A DNA stretch of 64,000 nucleotides from Shewanella sp. KT0246 (GTDB lineage Bacteria; Pseudomonadota; Gammaproteobacteria; Enterobacterales; Shewanellaceae). Positions 1 to 9,264 of this stretch are shown here, piece after piece (the stretch's first letter is position 1; each line of letters starts with the position of its first letter). The notes under the pieces were generated by a model that ran no database searches, had not been told where the DNA came from, and saw nothing but the letters and a program-made list of their open reading frames with translations. The stretch lies in NCBI RefSeq assembly GCF_019654955.1, contig NZ_BPEV01000022.1, positions 1 through 64,000 of the forward strand, written 5' to 3'. Both the position numbers and the translations under genes were made by a program.

Positions 1-10
1 AATATATGAT

Positions 11-41
11 AAAAAGCCGCATTCATGGATGCGGCTTTTTT
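11..41. terminator. bidirectional rho-independent terminator
   Basis: A 12-bp perfect stem (arms at 11-22 and 29-40) with a 6-nt loop has an A-run on the left and a T-run on the right, so it can work in both directions. On the minus strand it ends the DUF1315/zinc-ribbon/carboxypeptidase operon. Confidence 0.85.
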
Positions 42-84
42 ATTTTGCTAAGCAATTAATTCATTGCAAGCTTTATGCTAATGA

Positions 85-366
85 CTAAATATCAGATTCT
101 TTAAATTCGGCAATCGATTCACCGCGAAATTCCTTTTTGAGTTCTGACTTAGACAGCTCATTAATTTTACCACCAGCACCAATTGTAAAATGATCTGTTT
201 GGGTTAATTTACGAGCTTGATAAAGCATAACGACCTGCAAAGTTGATTCTTTTTGCTCATCAGATAACACTGTACCGTCGTCCCACTTTCCTGTTTCAGC
301 GGCTGAACGCAGGCGATGGTAAACTTCTTCAGGCATGTCATCGATGACTTTATTGATATCATTCAT
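85..366 (-). CDS. DUF1315 family protein (YeaC-like)
   Basis: This 93-residue soluble protein resembles E. coli YeaC (DUF1315) over its whole length. The shared pattern is an N-terminal 'PEEVYHRLRSAAETGKW' helix region, 'LSDEQKE', 'QVVMLYQAR', then a 'KSELKKEF' stretch. The family has no established function. Its ATG overlaps the stop codon of the upstream zinc-ribbon gene in an ATGA arrangement (363-366), so the two are translationally coupled and form an operon. A strong bidirectional terminator follows. The family assignment is firm; no role can be read from the sequence. Confidence 0.85.
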   Translation of the reverse strand: MNDINKVIDDMPEEVYHRLRSAAETGKWDDGTVLSDEQKESTLQVVMLYQARKLTQTDHFTIGAGGKINELSKSELKKEFRGESIAEFKESDI

Positions 367-680
367 ACGCTTTTCCGTTTGTGTAATACAATTCTGGCAC
401 GAGTAACACTATAGCCAACAAAACCAAAAACAAAGCAGCCAGTTGCTATATGAGACTGAATACCGGTTGCAGTTTCACCGCCCCAAAACCAAATCACCAC
501 ACCTGCAATAAATAAAGTTAAAAACACAAAGCTCTGAGTCATTAACTTATTTGATTGCTGAATATGACTAATAATACGAACAGATTCATTATCACCGTCA
601 GTTTTAGAACGGCAATGAGAACATTCTTTCGCTTTACTGGAAATACGCTTTTGACATGAAGGGCATTCAATTAACGCCAT
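363..680 (-). CDS. zinc-ribbon membrane protein
   Basis: A 105-residue protein. Residues 6-23 form a zinc ribbon (CPSC...CSHC, two CxxC pairs). Two hydrophobic segments at about residues 51-67 and 79-95 are predicted to span the membrane, separated by a short polar 'GGETATG' turn. The charged C-terminus (KRKS) is probably cytoplasmic. It starts 7 bp after the M14 carboxypeptidase and overlaps the DUF1315 gene by 4 bp, so it is the middle gene of a three-gene operon. The precise function is unknown. Confidence 0.8.
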   Translation of the reverse strand: MALIECPSCQKRISSKAKECSHCRSKTDGDNESVRIISHIQQSNKLMTQSFVFLTLFIAGVVIWFWGGETATGIQSHIATGCFVFGFVGYSVTRARIVLHKRKSV

Positions 681-687
681 AACTTGA

Positions 688-1818
688 CTACTCTGTTAAA
701 TTATCAACAACAGCAAGCATAGCCACTAGCGATGCTTCACCTAGGTATTCACAACGTGCTGGAGACCAACCTACAACAGGATCTGGTAAGTTGTCGTTGT
801 CTTTAAATGGCATTTCTAACGTGTTTGCAAGACATTTAAATGTATTACCTACCCAGTTAGAACCGACCGTTAAGTTCGCTTTACCAGGCTCATCTTTGTC
901 ATAACCATATTTAGTTTGGAAATCAGCACTAGCCATTCCTAACGCAACAAGGAACTGTTCTTGTAACTTGGCCATATGTGGAGTGTAATTTGGTGCGCCT
1001 TCACAGCCTGCAACAAACACATAAGGTAAGCCTTCATCACCGTGGACATCATAGAATAAATCTACACCTGTCTCTTTCATCTTATTAGTAACGTAATACA
1101 CTTCAGGGCTTCGCTCTAAACTAGGCGACTGCCACTCACGGTTTAAGTTAGTACCTACAGCATTGGTGCGTAAATGGCCTCTTACACTGCCATCTGGATT
1201 CATGTTCGGCACAATGTAAAAGTTGGCTTTATCCAGTAACAGTTTCGCTGTTGGGCAATCACTATCTAACAATTGGTTTAATAGACCTTCAATTAACCAC
1301 TCAGCCATTGTTTCACCTGGATGCTGTCTTGCTGTAATCCAAATGTTCTTTTTAGCTGGGTCGTTATCACCTATTTTAAGTAAGCTCATGTCACGGCCAT
1401 CAAGAGTTAAACCTAAGTTTTCAAGGCTTACAGATGGGTGCAATTGCACTGAACTAATTAAATCTAAATGACGCTCATAGCTGTATGGTGCAAAGTACGC
1501 AATTTGAATTGCTTCGCAGTCTAAGTCAACTTGAATCGTTAGCTTGCCGTCTTGGTAGCTAGTTGGTAGACGGAACCAGTGTTGGCGATCGTAACTCGCT
1601 ACTGCTTGATAGTCTTCCCAACCTTTAGGGTATGATGCAGAACCAGCATTCATAATGTTTAAATTATAAGTTTGGCCGATGTCACCCTCCATACGGAAGT
1701 TAAACCATTGATAGAACTCGCCGCCTTCATCAGGTCTGATAGCCAATTGAATGTCATCGTGCTTGTCTAGATTGATAGTCTCAATGTTACCACCATCAAA
1801 ATTCGCGCTAATACGCAT
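688..1818 (-). CDS. M14-type cytosolic zinc carboxypeptidase
   Basis: A 376-residue M14 family metallopeptidase. It has an N-terminal beta domain (about 1-120) and then the catalytic domain with zinc-binding HxxE in 'RQHPGETMAEW' (about 163-173), the substrate-binding NxNR in 'NMNPDG...GTNLNREW' (about 205-230) and the third zinc ligand in 'DVHGDEG' (about 258). The family removes C-terminal residues, often Glu, and includes the deglutamylase-like cytosolic carboxypeptidases. There is no signal peptide, so it is cytosolic. It is the first gene of an operon with the zinc-ribbon and DUF1315 genes. Confidence 0.88.
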   Translation of the reverse strand: MRISANFDGGNIETINLDKHDDIQLAIRPDEGGEFYQWFNFRMEGDIGQTYNLNIMNAGSASYPKGWEDYQAVASYDRQHWFRLPTSYQDGKLTIQVDLDCEAIQIAYFAPYSYERHLDLISSVQLHPSVSLENLGLTLDGRDMSLLKIGDNDPAKKNIWITARQHPGETMAEWLIEGLLNQLLDSDCPTAKLLLDKANFYIVPNMNPDGSVRGHLRTNAVGTNLNREWQSPSLERSPEVYYVTNKMKETGVDLFYDVHGDEGLPYVFVAGCEGAPNYTPHMAKLQEQFLVALGMASADFQTKYGYDKDEPGKANLTVGSNWVGNTFKCLANTLEMPFKDNDNLPDPVVGWSPARCEYLGEASLVAMLAVVDNLTE

Positions 1819-2159
1819 AGGACTTCCTTATGTAAGGTTATTATCGATTTTTATGCCTGCATCTTATCAAATGCCGTTACTCAATAAAATCAAATGGTGA
1901 ACAACTGCTAAACATCTGCTCAAATTATGTCAGGTTTTAGTCATAATATGGCAGTGATACAAACAAAGCATCACAGTATGGGCTATCTAACAATAATGAA
2001 TGTAGTGGATTCAAATACAAAAATGCCGAATATACAGATATTCGGCATCTAAGAATCTTTACAGTGAAATGATTTTAAACAATGTCCGTCGTCTTCATAG
2101 TAAGTTTGACTGTCGCCAAAAACTTAAATACTGCGACTTATAACATTGTAATAAAAGCT
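1819..2159. other. intergenic region
   Basis: It separates the carboxypeptidase promoter side from the 3' end of the response regulator. Apart from the minus-strand hairpin at 2019-2048 I see no gene, repeat or recognisable regulatory motif. Confidence 0.6.
2019..2048 (-). terminator. terminator downstream of response regulator
   Basis: An 11-bp perfect stem ATGCCGAATAT with a 4-nt loop is followed on the minus strand by a T-run. It lies about 110 bp beyond the stop of the response regulator. Confidence 0.7.
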
Positions 2160-2831
2160 TTAAATCAAAATTGGACTAAAACAATAACCTTTACCACGCA
2201 CAGTGTTGATTAACTCACGTGGTAAAGAATTTTTAGCCATTTTTCGGCGTGTATTACTGATGTGCATATCAAGGTTACGATCAAACTCACCTAATTCTTT
2301 GTGCAATACTCGCATTTGCAACTCAGCTTTAGTAACCACTTCGCCTTTTCGTTGGAATAAGTACTTAAACAAGCGGTATTCAGTTTGAGTCAGTTTTAAA
2401 TGCTGAGTATTTAACATGACGGTATTATTTACGTCTTCAAATAAAATATCATCAAAATCTGACCGATGAACAACCTTTTCACTACGGCGCCGCAAAACAT
2501 TTACTCTCAATAACAATTCTTTTACGTTAAAAGGTGCTGCTATGTAATCATCTGCACCTTGTTCAAATGCATTAATGCGCTCTTGATCTACATTGTTGTT
2601 CGCCAACACAATGACTGGCGTTTGACAGTGCTTAGCCATGAGTAACCAAAAAGAATCCATCTTAGGGACATTGTAATCCAATAAAATTACTTCAAATTCG
2701 TGTCTCTCTAATTCAACCAGCGCATTAAAGCCATTATCGACGATGTGAATTTCATATCCCATCGACTCCATTTGTTGGCATAGGTGTAAGCTATTGGTGA
2801 GTTGTTGATCAATCAAGAGAATCTTTTTCAT
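2160..2831 (-). CDS. OmpR/PhoB-family response regulator (orphan)
   Basis: A 223-residue two-domain regulator. The receiver domain (1-115) has the phospho-acceptor Asp in 'VILLDYNVP' (about residue 52) and the conserved Lys replaced by a 'YIAAPFNVKELLLRV' segment: the usual 'KPF' reads 'APF', so the switch Lys is missing. The C-terminal winged-helix DNA-binding domain (about 125-223) carries 'LTQTEYRLFKYL', 'VVTKAEL' and 'RGKGYCF'. No histidine kinase lies beside it. The lost Lys and missing partner hint at an atypical or phosphorylation-independent regulator; its targets are unknown. Confidence 0.88.
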   Translation of the reverse strand: MKKILLIDQQLTNSLHLCQQMESMGYEIHIVDNGFNALVELERHEFEVILLDYNVPKMDSFWLLMAKHCQTPVIVLANNNVDQERINAFEQGADDYIAAPFNVKELLLRVNVLRRRSEKVVHRSDFDDILFEDVNNTVMLNTQHLKLTQTEYRLFKYLFQRKGEVVTKAELQMRVLHKELGEFDRNLDMHISNTRRKMAKNSLPRELINTVRGKGYCFSPILI

Positions 2832-3229
2832 AGCGGTCTTAATCTAAACGAGAACAATTACCATTTAGATTATCACCATGAATTTATTATTACTAGCAAA
2901 TTAATGTAAATTTGCGAACCAAGCTTTGTTTTGATCTGTTAATTCAATGGATTTTTTCTAGTCTGTAATTAATCATTGCAAGTATTTGATGAGAGGTATA
3001 TATTAATCGTTAATCGACGATTGACTATGGGTCACAACTAATAACTAAGTACAAGTATGCCGTTCGTAATCATAGTGAGTAAGTTATTTAGACTTATAAA
3101 ATGTTTTATAGAATTTAGTCATAGTCAAAACAAGCTCTACACCAATTTACGTTGGATATAGCTGGTTAGTTTTTACGTCATCTACATCAATAGGATTTTT
3201 CGTTATCTACATCAATAGGATTTTACGCT
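2832..3229. other. divergent promoter region (response regulator / arsR)
   Basis: AT-rich non-coding DNA between divergently transcribed genes. I see no small gene in it. Its right end carries the duplicated leader repeat described at 3181-3230. Confidence 0.6.
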
Positions 3230-3230
3230 A
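3181..3230 (+). repeat. 25-bp tandem repeat forming the arsR leader
   Basis: Two copies of TCTACATCAATAGGATTTT plus a 6-nt spacer lie head to tail (starting at 3181 and 3206) and end on the arsR ATG. Part of a third copy (TTTTTACGTCA) precedes them at about 3170. Each copy carries an AGGA Shine-Dalgarno-like core, so the ribosome-binding region is duplicated. The second copy sits 12-15 bp before the start codon. Confidence 0.8.
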
Positions 3231-3568
3231 TGGCACAAGATTGCAGTCAGAAATCAGCGCTCGCATTTAAAGCCACAGAGCAGCAATTAAACGATGAGAA
3301 GTCATTTGCGGCTCAAGCTAAAGCGATGGCCCACCCTGCCCGCATAAGGATCCTCAAAATACTGTTTAACTTAGATAAACTTGGCGGCTGTTTAAGTAGT
3401 GATTTAGTAGCCGAAGTTGGATTGGCGCAATCCACTGTGTCAGAACATATTCGTATTTTAAAACAAGCAGGTTTTATTAGTGCTGAACCGAATCCACCTA
3501 AAATTTGTTATCGCATCAACCGCCAAGCACTTAATAATTATCAGCAGCAATTTAATCAATTATTTTAA
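3230..3568 (+). CDS. arsR: ArsR-family metalloregulator
   Basis: A 112-residue winged-helix repressor: 'AKAMAHPARIRILKIL' (helix near 35-50), a recognition helix in 'GLAQSTVSEHIRILKQAG' (about 75-92) and a C-terminal wing 'KICYRINRQAL'. The usual ELCVCDL metal box is absent; a Cys in 'LGGCLSSDLV' (about 58) and another in 'KICYR' are candidate As(III) ligands. It precedes an ACR3 arsenite permease in the same direction, which supports arsenite-responsive repression of both genes. No arsC reductase is next to them. Confidence 0.85.
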   Translation: MAQDCSQKSALAFKATEQQLNDEKSFAAQAKAMAHPARIRILKILFNLDKLGGCLSSDLVAEVGLAQSTVSEHIRILKQAGFISAEPNPPKICYRINRQALNNYQQQFNQLF

Positions 3569-3692
3569 CTATTCTGATAAACAAAGTATTTGACTAAATC
3601 TTTTAATATCTATGGAAGATTTTAAGATCTTATATCGTACTTCGACGATAAACGAAGCAATTGTTAGAATATACAAACAAAGAGAACTGACC

Positions 3693-4775
3693 ATGAGTGA
3701 AATGAATACAGACTCAGCCACCAAGAAAATGAGTTTTCTTGATCGCTACTTAACCCTATGGATATTTGTCGCTATGGCACTTGGTGTGTCTATTGGTGCC
3801 CTATTCCCACAAGTCGAACAAATCACCAATTCAATGAGCGTGGGTAGTACTAACATTCCACTCGCTATTGGTCTTATTTTGATGATGTATCCACCACTAG
3901 CAAAAGTAGATTATCGCTTGTTAGGTAAAGTGACAAAAGATAAACAAGCTATCACCCTTTCATTAATCATGAACTGGATTGTTGGCCCAATCTTAATGTT
4001 TATTCTGGCTATTACATTTTTAAGTGATTACCCAGGTTATATGGTTGGCATTATTTTAATTGGTATTGCACGCTGTATTGCTATGGTGCTTGTTTGGAAT
4101 GATATTGGCGGAGGTAACAAAGAACTAGGTGCAGCACTTGTTGCAATTAACAGCTTATTCCAAATATTAACTTACAGTGTGATGGCATGGTTGTTTATCA
4201 CTGTTTTACCACCGATATTTGGCTACGAAGGTTTTGTTGTTGATATTTCAATGGCTGATATCACCCAAAGTGTACTAATTTACTTAGGTATACCTTTCTT
4301 AGCTGGTTTTTTAAGCCGTAAAATCTTAGTCGCTCGTAAAGGTGAGCAATGGTACAACGAAGTGTTTATCCCAAAGATATCGCCTATGACCTTAATTGCG
4401 TTATTGGGTACCATTGTATTGATGTTCAGTTTAAAAGGAGACATGATCCTTGAGCTACCAATGGATGTACTCAGAGTCGCTTTACCGCTGGGGATTTACT
4501 TCATTTTAATGTTCTTTATCAGTTTCTTTATTGGCAACAAGATGGGTATTCCTTATGACAAAAATGCCTCGATTGCTTTCACTGCAACCGGTAACAACTT
4601 TGAACTCGCCATTGCAGTATCCATCGCTGTGTTTGGTATTCATTCTGACCAAGCGTTTGCCGGTGTTATTGGACCATTAATCGAAGTGCCTGTTTTGATA
4701 GCATTAGTAAATATTGCATTAAGAATGAAAGCTAAATCAGAACAAAAACATAATCAAGTGGTCTCTAACTCATAG
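3693..4775 (+). CDS. acr3: ACR3-family arsenite efflux permease
   Basis: A 360-residue membrane protein of the bile acid/arsenite (BART) superfamily with about ten hydrophobic segments. It carries ACR3 hallmarks: '[16 protein letters not shown]' at the N-terminus, '[13 protein letters not shown]', '[13 protein letters not shown]' (with the conserved functional Cys) and '[12 protein letters not shown]' near the C-terminus. It extrudes As(III). I chose ATG 3693 because it follows an AGAGA ribosome-binding site and matches the usual N-terminus; an upstream in-frame ATG at 3612 would add 27 unusual residues. It is probably co-transcribed with arsR. Confidence 0.9.
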   Translation: MSEMNTDSATKKMSFLDRYLTLWIFVAMALGVSIGALFPQVEQITNSMSVGSTNIPLAIGLILMMYPPLAKVDYRLLGKVTKDKQAITLSLIMNWIVGPILMFILAITFLSDYPGYMVGIILIGIARCIAMVLVWNDIGGGNKELGAALVAINSLFQILTYSVMAWLFITVLPPIFGYEGFVVDISMADITQSVLIYLGIPFLAGFLSRKILVARKGEQWYNEVFIPKISPMTLIALLGTIVLMFSLKGDMILELPMDVLRVALPLGIYFILMFFISFFIGNKMGIPYDKNASIAFTATGNNFELAIAVSIAVFGIHSDQAFAGVIGPLIEVPVLIALVNIALRMKAKSEQKHNQVVSNS

Positions 4776-4820
4776 CATTATTTCATAACATAATAACGTT
4801 AATAAGCTGAATTAAGTCGA

Positions 4821-4848
4821 ATACAAGCCTGTAATGACAGGCTTGTAT
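4821..4848 (+). terminator. hairpin downstream of acr3
   Basis: A 12-bp perfect inverted repeat (ATACAAGCCTGT, 4-nt loop) lies 45 bp after the acr3 stop. The T-run after it is poor, so termination is plausible rather than certain. Confidence 0.55.
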
Positions 4849-5064
4849 TATAGAACGGGCCATAAATATCACTACATAATGACTCTTTACTTATCACTGC
4901 ATCACGTATCTTTTCCTCAGCAGTTAAAGATTTAATCTTATTTACTGATTAATAAAAACTGTCTAAACATGGCACCCCACCTCATTACAGAGTCCACATC
5001 GTTCCAATTGTCGTCATATTACTCTAATATCTTGTATTAGTTATTAAATTAAAGGGATACATTC

Positions 5065-5415
5065 ATGACAACTCGCGTATACGTATTAGCACAGTTTAAG
5101 CCTAAAGAAGGCAAAGAAGCTGAACTGTTTGAAATTCTTAAAGCCCTAGAACCTGACTCGTATCGTGAGGAAGGCTGCATTCAATATATGCTGACTCGAC
5201 AAATCGATCACCCAAGTGCAACCAGAAACGAATACCCAATTGTATTCAACGAAATCTGGGACAATGCCGAGTCTTGGGCTGCACATGGGCGTAGAAAGCA
5301 AATTCAACATTTCTTTGAAACTCAAGTTCAAGCTGAATCAGGTTTAGTAGAAGATGCCAAAGTAACGGCATACTCAGACGAAGGTTATCACTATGATGCG
5401 CCAATTTATGAATAG
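5065..5415 (+). CDS. antibiotic biosynthesis monooxygenase (ABM) domain protein
   Basis: A 116-residue ferredoxin-like alpha+beta protein of the ABM/YgiN family: 'YVLAQFKPKEGKEAELFEILKAL' forms strand 1 and helix 1, 'EEGCIQYMLTRQ' strand 2, and 'FNEIWDNAESWAAHGR' strand 3 with the following helix. Family members are small quinol or polyketide monooxygenases, and many have no known substrate. An AAGGGA ribosome-binding site precedes the ATG. It stands next to a broken small membrane-protein gene with no informative context. Confidence 0.8.
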   Translation: MTTRVYVLAQFKPKEGKEAELFEILKALEPDSYREEGCIQYMLTRQIDHPSATRNEYPIVFNEIWDNAESWAAHGRRKQIQHFFETQVQAESGLVEDAKVTAYSDEGYHYDAPIYE

Positions 5416-5492
5416 AAACGCTTAATAGCAGCACTGTTTTTTTAATTACCGATTCTCTAACTTAACGATTAATTCAAAAGGACTTGAATACG

Positions 5493-5810
5493 ATGACTTA
5501 CCCACTATTTTTCAAAAGAGTTTTCATTTTGGCGATGTTGCTAAATTCGCCTCCATTGATCGCGCTAATTTTAATTCCGATTGGACTGGAACCTGTGCTA
5601 CTGATTATGTCATTAGCATTTTGGGCAAATATTCCGCTTTAGTTAGGCCTAGGCAATCTTACAGCTGAACCTAATATCGTTTATAGCAAGTTTGGCGTGA
5701 TGGATACGTCATTGACGATAATAATGACTACTGTGATGTTTTGGGTAGTATGCGCTGCAATTTTATCTTTGTTGAGTTTATATATTCCAAACAAACATCA
5801 ACTTAAATGA
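5493..5810 (+). pseudogene. small two-helix membrane protein interrupted by an amber codon
   Basis: Starting at ATG 5493 after an AAAAGGA ribosome-binding site, the frame encodes 49 residues with a hydrophobic helix, meets TAG at 5640-5642, and continues in the same frame for another 55 residues to TGA at 5808-5810 with a second hydrophobic helix ('TIIMTTVMFWVVCAAILSLL'). Read through the amber, it is a plausible 105-residue two-helix membrane protein. A single nonsense mutation is the simplest reading; suppression cannot be excluded. I do not recognise the family. Confidence 0.6.
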
Positions 5811-5872
5811 CATATATCTACTTCAAATATATGTAAATGATTTAGTGATTGATATGCTCGAAATATAGATAC

Positions 5873-5903
5873 AAAAAAGCCGACTTTATTAAGTCGGCTT
5901 TTT
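5873..5903. terminator. bidirectional terminator
   Basis: The stem AAGCCGACTT/AAGTCGGCTT has an A-run before it and a T-run after it. It serves the converging small membrane gene (plus) and the DUF885 lipoprotein gene (minus). Confidence 0.85.
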
Positions 5904-5928
5904 GATGTGTACTTAACCGTAAACTGAG

Positions 5929-7701
5929 TTATTTATTGGTCATCAATTGCTTAATGTACTTAACAGGTGCGCTACCATAGCTTAAGAACTTTTCATGGAA
6001 CTCTTTCAAATCAAAGTCGTCTTTTTGAGCTAGCTTTAACTCTTCTCGTAAATCGTAAATTTCACGATAACCTGAGTAGTAGCTTGTTAATTGAACTTGG
6101 CTTAATGTTGCACGGCGCCACTTGCCTTCAGCTTCCGCTTGTTGCTGGAATGCTTCATTGGTCATTAAGTCGATAGCCTGTTCTTCTGTCATGCCATTCA
6201 CTTGAATGCTGTAATCTAAAATGGTGTTAGCAATAACGCGTAAGTTCCACTTGTAATACATCAACCACATTTCAGGTTCAAAATCACCATAGCCTTCTTC
6301 AAGCATCATACGCTCAGTATAAACCGCCCATCCTTCAACCATTGCACCATTACCGAATAAGCTTTTCACTAAACTTGGTGACTCATTTGAATACACTAGT
6401 TGAGTGTAGTGACCAGGAATCGCTTCATGAATATTGAGCACTTGTAAAATCCAGTGGTTATATTCACGCAAATAACTCTCTGCTGATTCGTCACTCATAC
6501 CATCAAGAGGAGTCACATTGTAATAGGTATTCGCATCCTTTTCGTAGGGACCAGGTGCACTGATTGATGCACCAGCAAAACCACGCATATACTCTGGGGT
6601 TTCACGTACAACTAACGGTTTTGAAGGATCTAACGTCATCAGTTGTTTTTCGTTGACGAATTTCACTAACTCAGGGATTTGTGCTCTGACTTCATCAACA
6701 AAGTCTTCGCGCTTTACGTGTTTAACTGATAACACATCGATCAGTTGCTTAATGGCCACATTGTCATCTTGTGGTTTAGGGGTATCAATATACTTAGACC
6801 AAATGTCATTGGTGATCTTTGCCATTTCCGCTTGCACGCGATGTTTATCAGCAGTCGCTTTTTCAAATAGTGCTTTGCCTGACATGCCTGCTTGAATATC
6901 TAAGGCAAATTTTTCTTCATACAATTCCTCACCAATTCTAAAGCTACGCGCGCCTTCTTTTTCAAGTTTAACTTCAAGCTGAGTTAACCATTCAATGTGT
7001 TCAGTTACTGCTACTTTGGCTAGTTCAAAACGCTTAGTAAATAGGTCTTTGTCAGCTTGAGTTAAACCAGAGTCCGCAACTTTTTGAGCAAGATCATCAG
7101 ACAGTACTGAAAAAGCACCTTGGTTTTGCATGATCGCAAGTTGAGTATGCTCGATGGTTGGGTTGTTGATATTTGCTTGCGCAGCTTGGTAATAAGCAGG
7201 CACATTTTCTAAACGAGCCACTACAGATTTAAGTCTTTCATCCAAAGGGGCAAAATCTTCGTTAATGATCTGGGCAAACCCGCCAGCTACATTGTATTGT
7301 GAAGGGTTCCACTGCCATGCTTTAAAGCGCTCTTGCTGCCATTTGATACTGGCTAATAAGTTTGAAATTAATTCATAATCAATCAAATCATTGGTACTTA
7401 ATGTGCTTTTATCAAACGCTGACAACTTAGCTTGCTGGGTATTTACAAACGCTAATGTTTTCGCTCGAGCAGCTTCATTTGGCACTTCTAAGTAACCATC
7501 ATTAACATGCTTGCCACTGTACAGTGCCCAAGTCGGTGACCATTGCCATAAATCGTTAATGAACCCATCAGAAAAATCCGCAAAATTAACTTGAACTTGT
7601 TCAGCAGCGGTTACGGTTTCGCTTTGAGTACTAGCACTGTTACAACCGGCTAATGCACTCAATCCAAGTACAACAGCAAGTGAGATTGTGGCTTTTTTCA
7701 T
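5929..7701 (-). CDS. DUF885 family lipoprotein (putative metallopeptidase)
   Basis: A 590-residue protein with a lipoprotein signal peptide (lipobox LAGC, Cys about residue 20), so it is likely anchored in the envelope. The DUF885 domain fills the rest and carries the gluzincin-like 'HEAIPGHYTQL' motif (HExxxH, about 429-434) and a downstream 'EGWAVYTERM' Glu. DUF885 proteins are annotated as putative zinc peptidases; the activity is largely unproven. It is a single-gene transcript ending at the terminator at 5873-5903. Confidence 0.87.
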   Translation of the reverse strand: MKKATISLAVVLGLSALAGCNSASTQSETVTAAEQVQVNFADFSDGFINDLWQWSPTWALYSGKHVNDGYLEVPNEAARAKTLAFVNTQQAKLSAFDKSTLSTNDLIDYELISNLLASIKWQQERFKAWQWNPSQYNVAGGFAQIINEDFAPLDERLKSVVARLENVPAYYQAAQANINNPTIEHTQLAIMQNQGAFSVLSDDLAQKVADSGLTQADKDLFTKRFELAKVAVTEHIEWLTQLEVKLEKEGARSFRIGEELYEEKFALDIQAGMSGKALFEKATADKHRVQAEMAKITNDIWSKYIDTPKPQDDNVAIKQLIDVLSVKHVKREDFVDEVRAQIPELVKFVNEKQLMTLDPSKPLVVRETPEYMRGFAGASISAPGPYEKDANTYYNVTPLDGMSDESAESYLREYNHWILQVLNIHEAIPGHYTQLVYSNESPSLVKSLFGNGAMVEGWAVYTERMMLEEGYGDFEPEMWLMYYKWNLRVIANTILDYSIQVNGMTEEQAIDLMTNEAFQQQAEAEGKWRRATLSQVQLTSYYSGYREIYDLREELKLAQKDDFDLKEFHEKFLSYGSAPVKYIKQLMTNK

Positions 7702-7968
7702 TGTCTGGCTTCCTTTAATTAATGTGATAATTTTATTATTATTTTTAACTAATTCGCTTTAATAAACCGATTAGCATTTTGTTGTTAACTTTTTTGTGGC
7801 ATAAGTAAATCATGAACTTAAATAAATTTCAGCTCAATTCCTGTATTTGACATCTTTTGTGACATCTTTTAGTGGTACTTAATCTAGTGACAACTCGAAA
7901 CTGGTACAACTGAATTGTTAACTAAATAAATGATCGAGTTCTTTATAATGTTTGAAAAGGAAAACACA

Positions 7969-8886
7969 ATGACAGCAAAACGGTTTAGTCTTATTCTTAA
8001 TGGTAAAAAAGCTGGGATACTGGAAATACGTAATGCTGTTTATGCACTGAGAGAGCAAGGTTATGACTTAGCAGTCAAAGTAACTTGGGAAGGCGCTGAT
8101 ATGCAGCGTTTGATTCAAGAATCGATGAATGCAGGTTTTGATAGAGTTATCATTGGTGGTGGCGATGGTTCACTTAACGAAGCAGTAACAGCTTTAATGC
8201 ATCTAAAAGCCCAACATAAAGAATCGCCACTGTTATTGCCAGAGGTTGCCGTGTTACCGCTGGGAACAGCCAATGACTTTGCAACGTCAGCTCAAATTCC
8301 AACCGGAATAACTCAAGCTTTAACCTTTGCAATTACAGGAGAGGCATCAGCGATCGATTTAATCGCCGCTAACGATCGCCACTTCATTAATGTCGCAGCT
8401 GCAGGCTTTGGCGCACAAGTGACCGCTGAAACACCTGTTGAATTAAAAGACTTTCTAGGTGGTGGTGCGTATACCCTTACAGGTTTAGCTAAAGCCATTG
8501 GCTTCAAACCTTATGAGGGTACTATTAACACTGACAAAGGCAGCTATAGCGGAAATATAGTCGTAGGCGCAATGTGCAATGGACGCCAAGCTGGTGGCGG
8601 ACAAGTACTCGCACCTAATGCCAAAATTAACGATGGATTAATGGATGTCACGCTATTAAAAGGGTTTACTCCCATAGACTTACCAAAAGTCATTGAAGAA
8701 ATCAGCTCCTCTAACACCGATGGCGAGTTTTGTTTTCACTTTCAAACCCACTGGTTAGAAATCGACTTCCCGTTAACTTTGCCATTAAACCTTGATGGTG
8801 AACCATATCATTGCGAGCAAGTTCGTTTTGAAGTGAAACCCAAGGCAATTCAATTTGTTATACCACAAACTAGTCAACTACTTTAA
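7969..8886 (+). CDS. YegS-like diacylglycerol/lipid kinase
   Basis: A 305-residue protein of the DAGK catalytic-domain family. It has the nucleotide-binding 'GGGDGSLNEAV' motif (about 66-76), 'LPLGTANDFATS' (about 103-114) and the C-terminal beta-sandwich with 'NLDGEPY'. E. coli YegS, of similar length, phosphorylates lipids in a metal-dependent way. ATG 7969 is preferred because a GAAAAGGA ribosome-binding site lies before it; an in-frame ATG at 7930 would add 13 residues. It is the last ordinary gene before the decayed region. Confidence 0.87.
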   Translation: MTAKRFSLILNGKKAGILEIRNAVYALREQGYDLAVKVTWEGADMQRLIQESMNAGFDRVIIGGGDGSLNEAVTALMHLKAQHKESPLLLPEVAVLPLGTANDFATSAQIPTGITQALTFAITGEASAIDLIAANDRHFINVAAAGFGAQVTAETPVELKDFLGGGAYTLTGLAKAIGFKPYEGTINTDKGSYSGNIVVGAMCNGRQAGGGQVLAPNAKINDGLMDVTLLKGFTPIDLPKVIEEISSSNTDGEFCFHFQTHWLEIDFPLTLPLNLDGEPYHCEQVRFEVKPKAIQFVIPQTSQLL

Positions 8887-8934
8887 TAGTCAATTTACGA
8901 ATAAATTCTAATAACTTTCTTGAACTCAAATACT

Positions 8935-9000
8935 AAAAAAGCTCGTTATTTTGCAGTAACGGGCTTTTCTAAAAACAGCATAGAGGTGGGATTTGAATCC
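8935..9000 (-). repeat. terminator/tRNA-3'-end repeat unit (left copy)
   Basis: A terminator-like hairpin (GCTCGTTATTTTGCAGTAAC, then GGGC and a T-run) is followed by a stretch that, read on the minus strand, looks like a tRNA T-arm and acceptor strand (GGATTCAAATCCCACCTCTATGC). It aligns well with 62016-62080, which has the same hairpin with TTTGCAGTAACGGGCTTTTC and a tRNA-Ser-like tail. It is a degenerate copy of the tRNA-Ser array unit found 50 kb away, in the same orientation. Confidence 0.65.
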
Positions 9001-9264
9001 AAGGCTTTCTTATCAAATGTAAAACAAGTCGATTATTTTACAATTGGTTACGAAATAAAGGGTTAATTATAAGCGCAATTGCTAATTAAGATTGGCTATT
9101 TTTCTGAAAAAAAATCGCGAGTAATAAGTTGCTAGTTATTCTGATGAGTTTAAGCGAGACTTTAAATTACTCAGCTGCGCTTGCTAGGGATAAACTAACA
9201 ATATCTGGTGCGCTGAAAGTAAGGTATAATATTTATAATAAGATCCAAAATATTATCTTGTTAG
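9001..9264. other. non-coding stretch left of GMC remnant
   Basis: AT-rich DNA with no readable gene on either strand. The plus-strand frame at 9129-9452 runs antisense to the oxidoreductase remnant and has no ribosome-binding site or recognisable domain. Confidence 0.5.
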
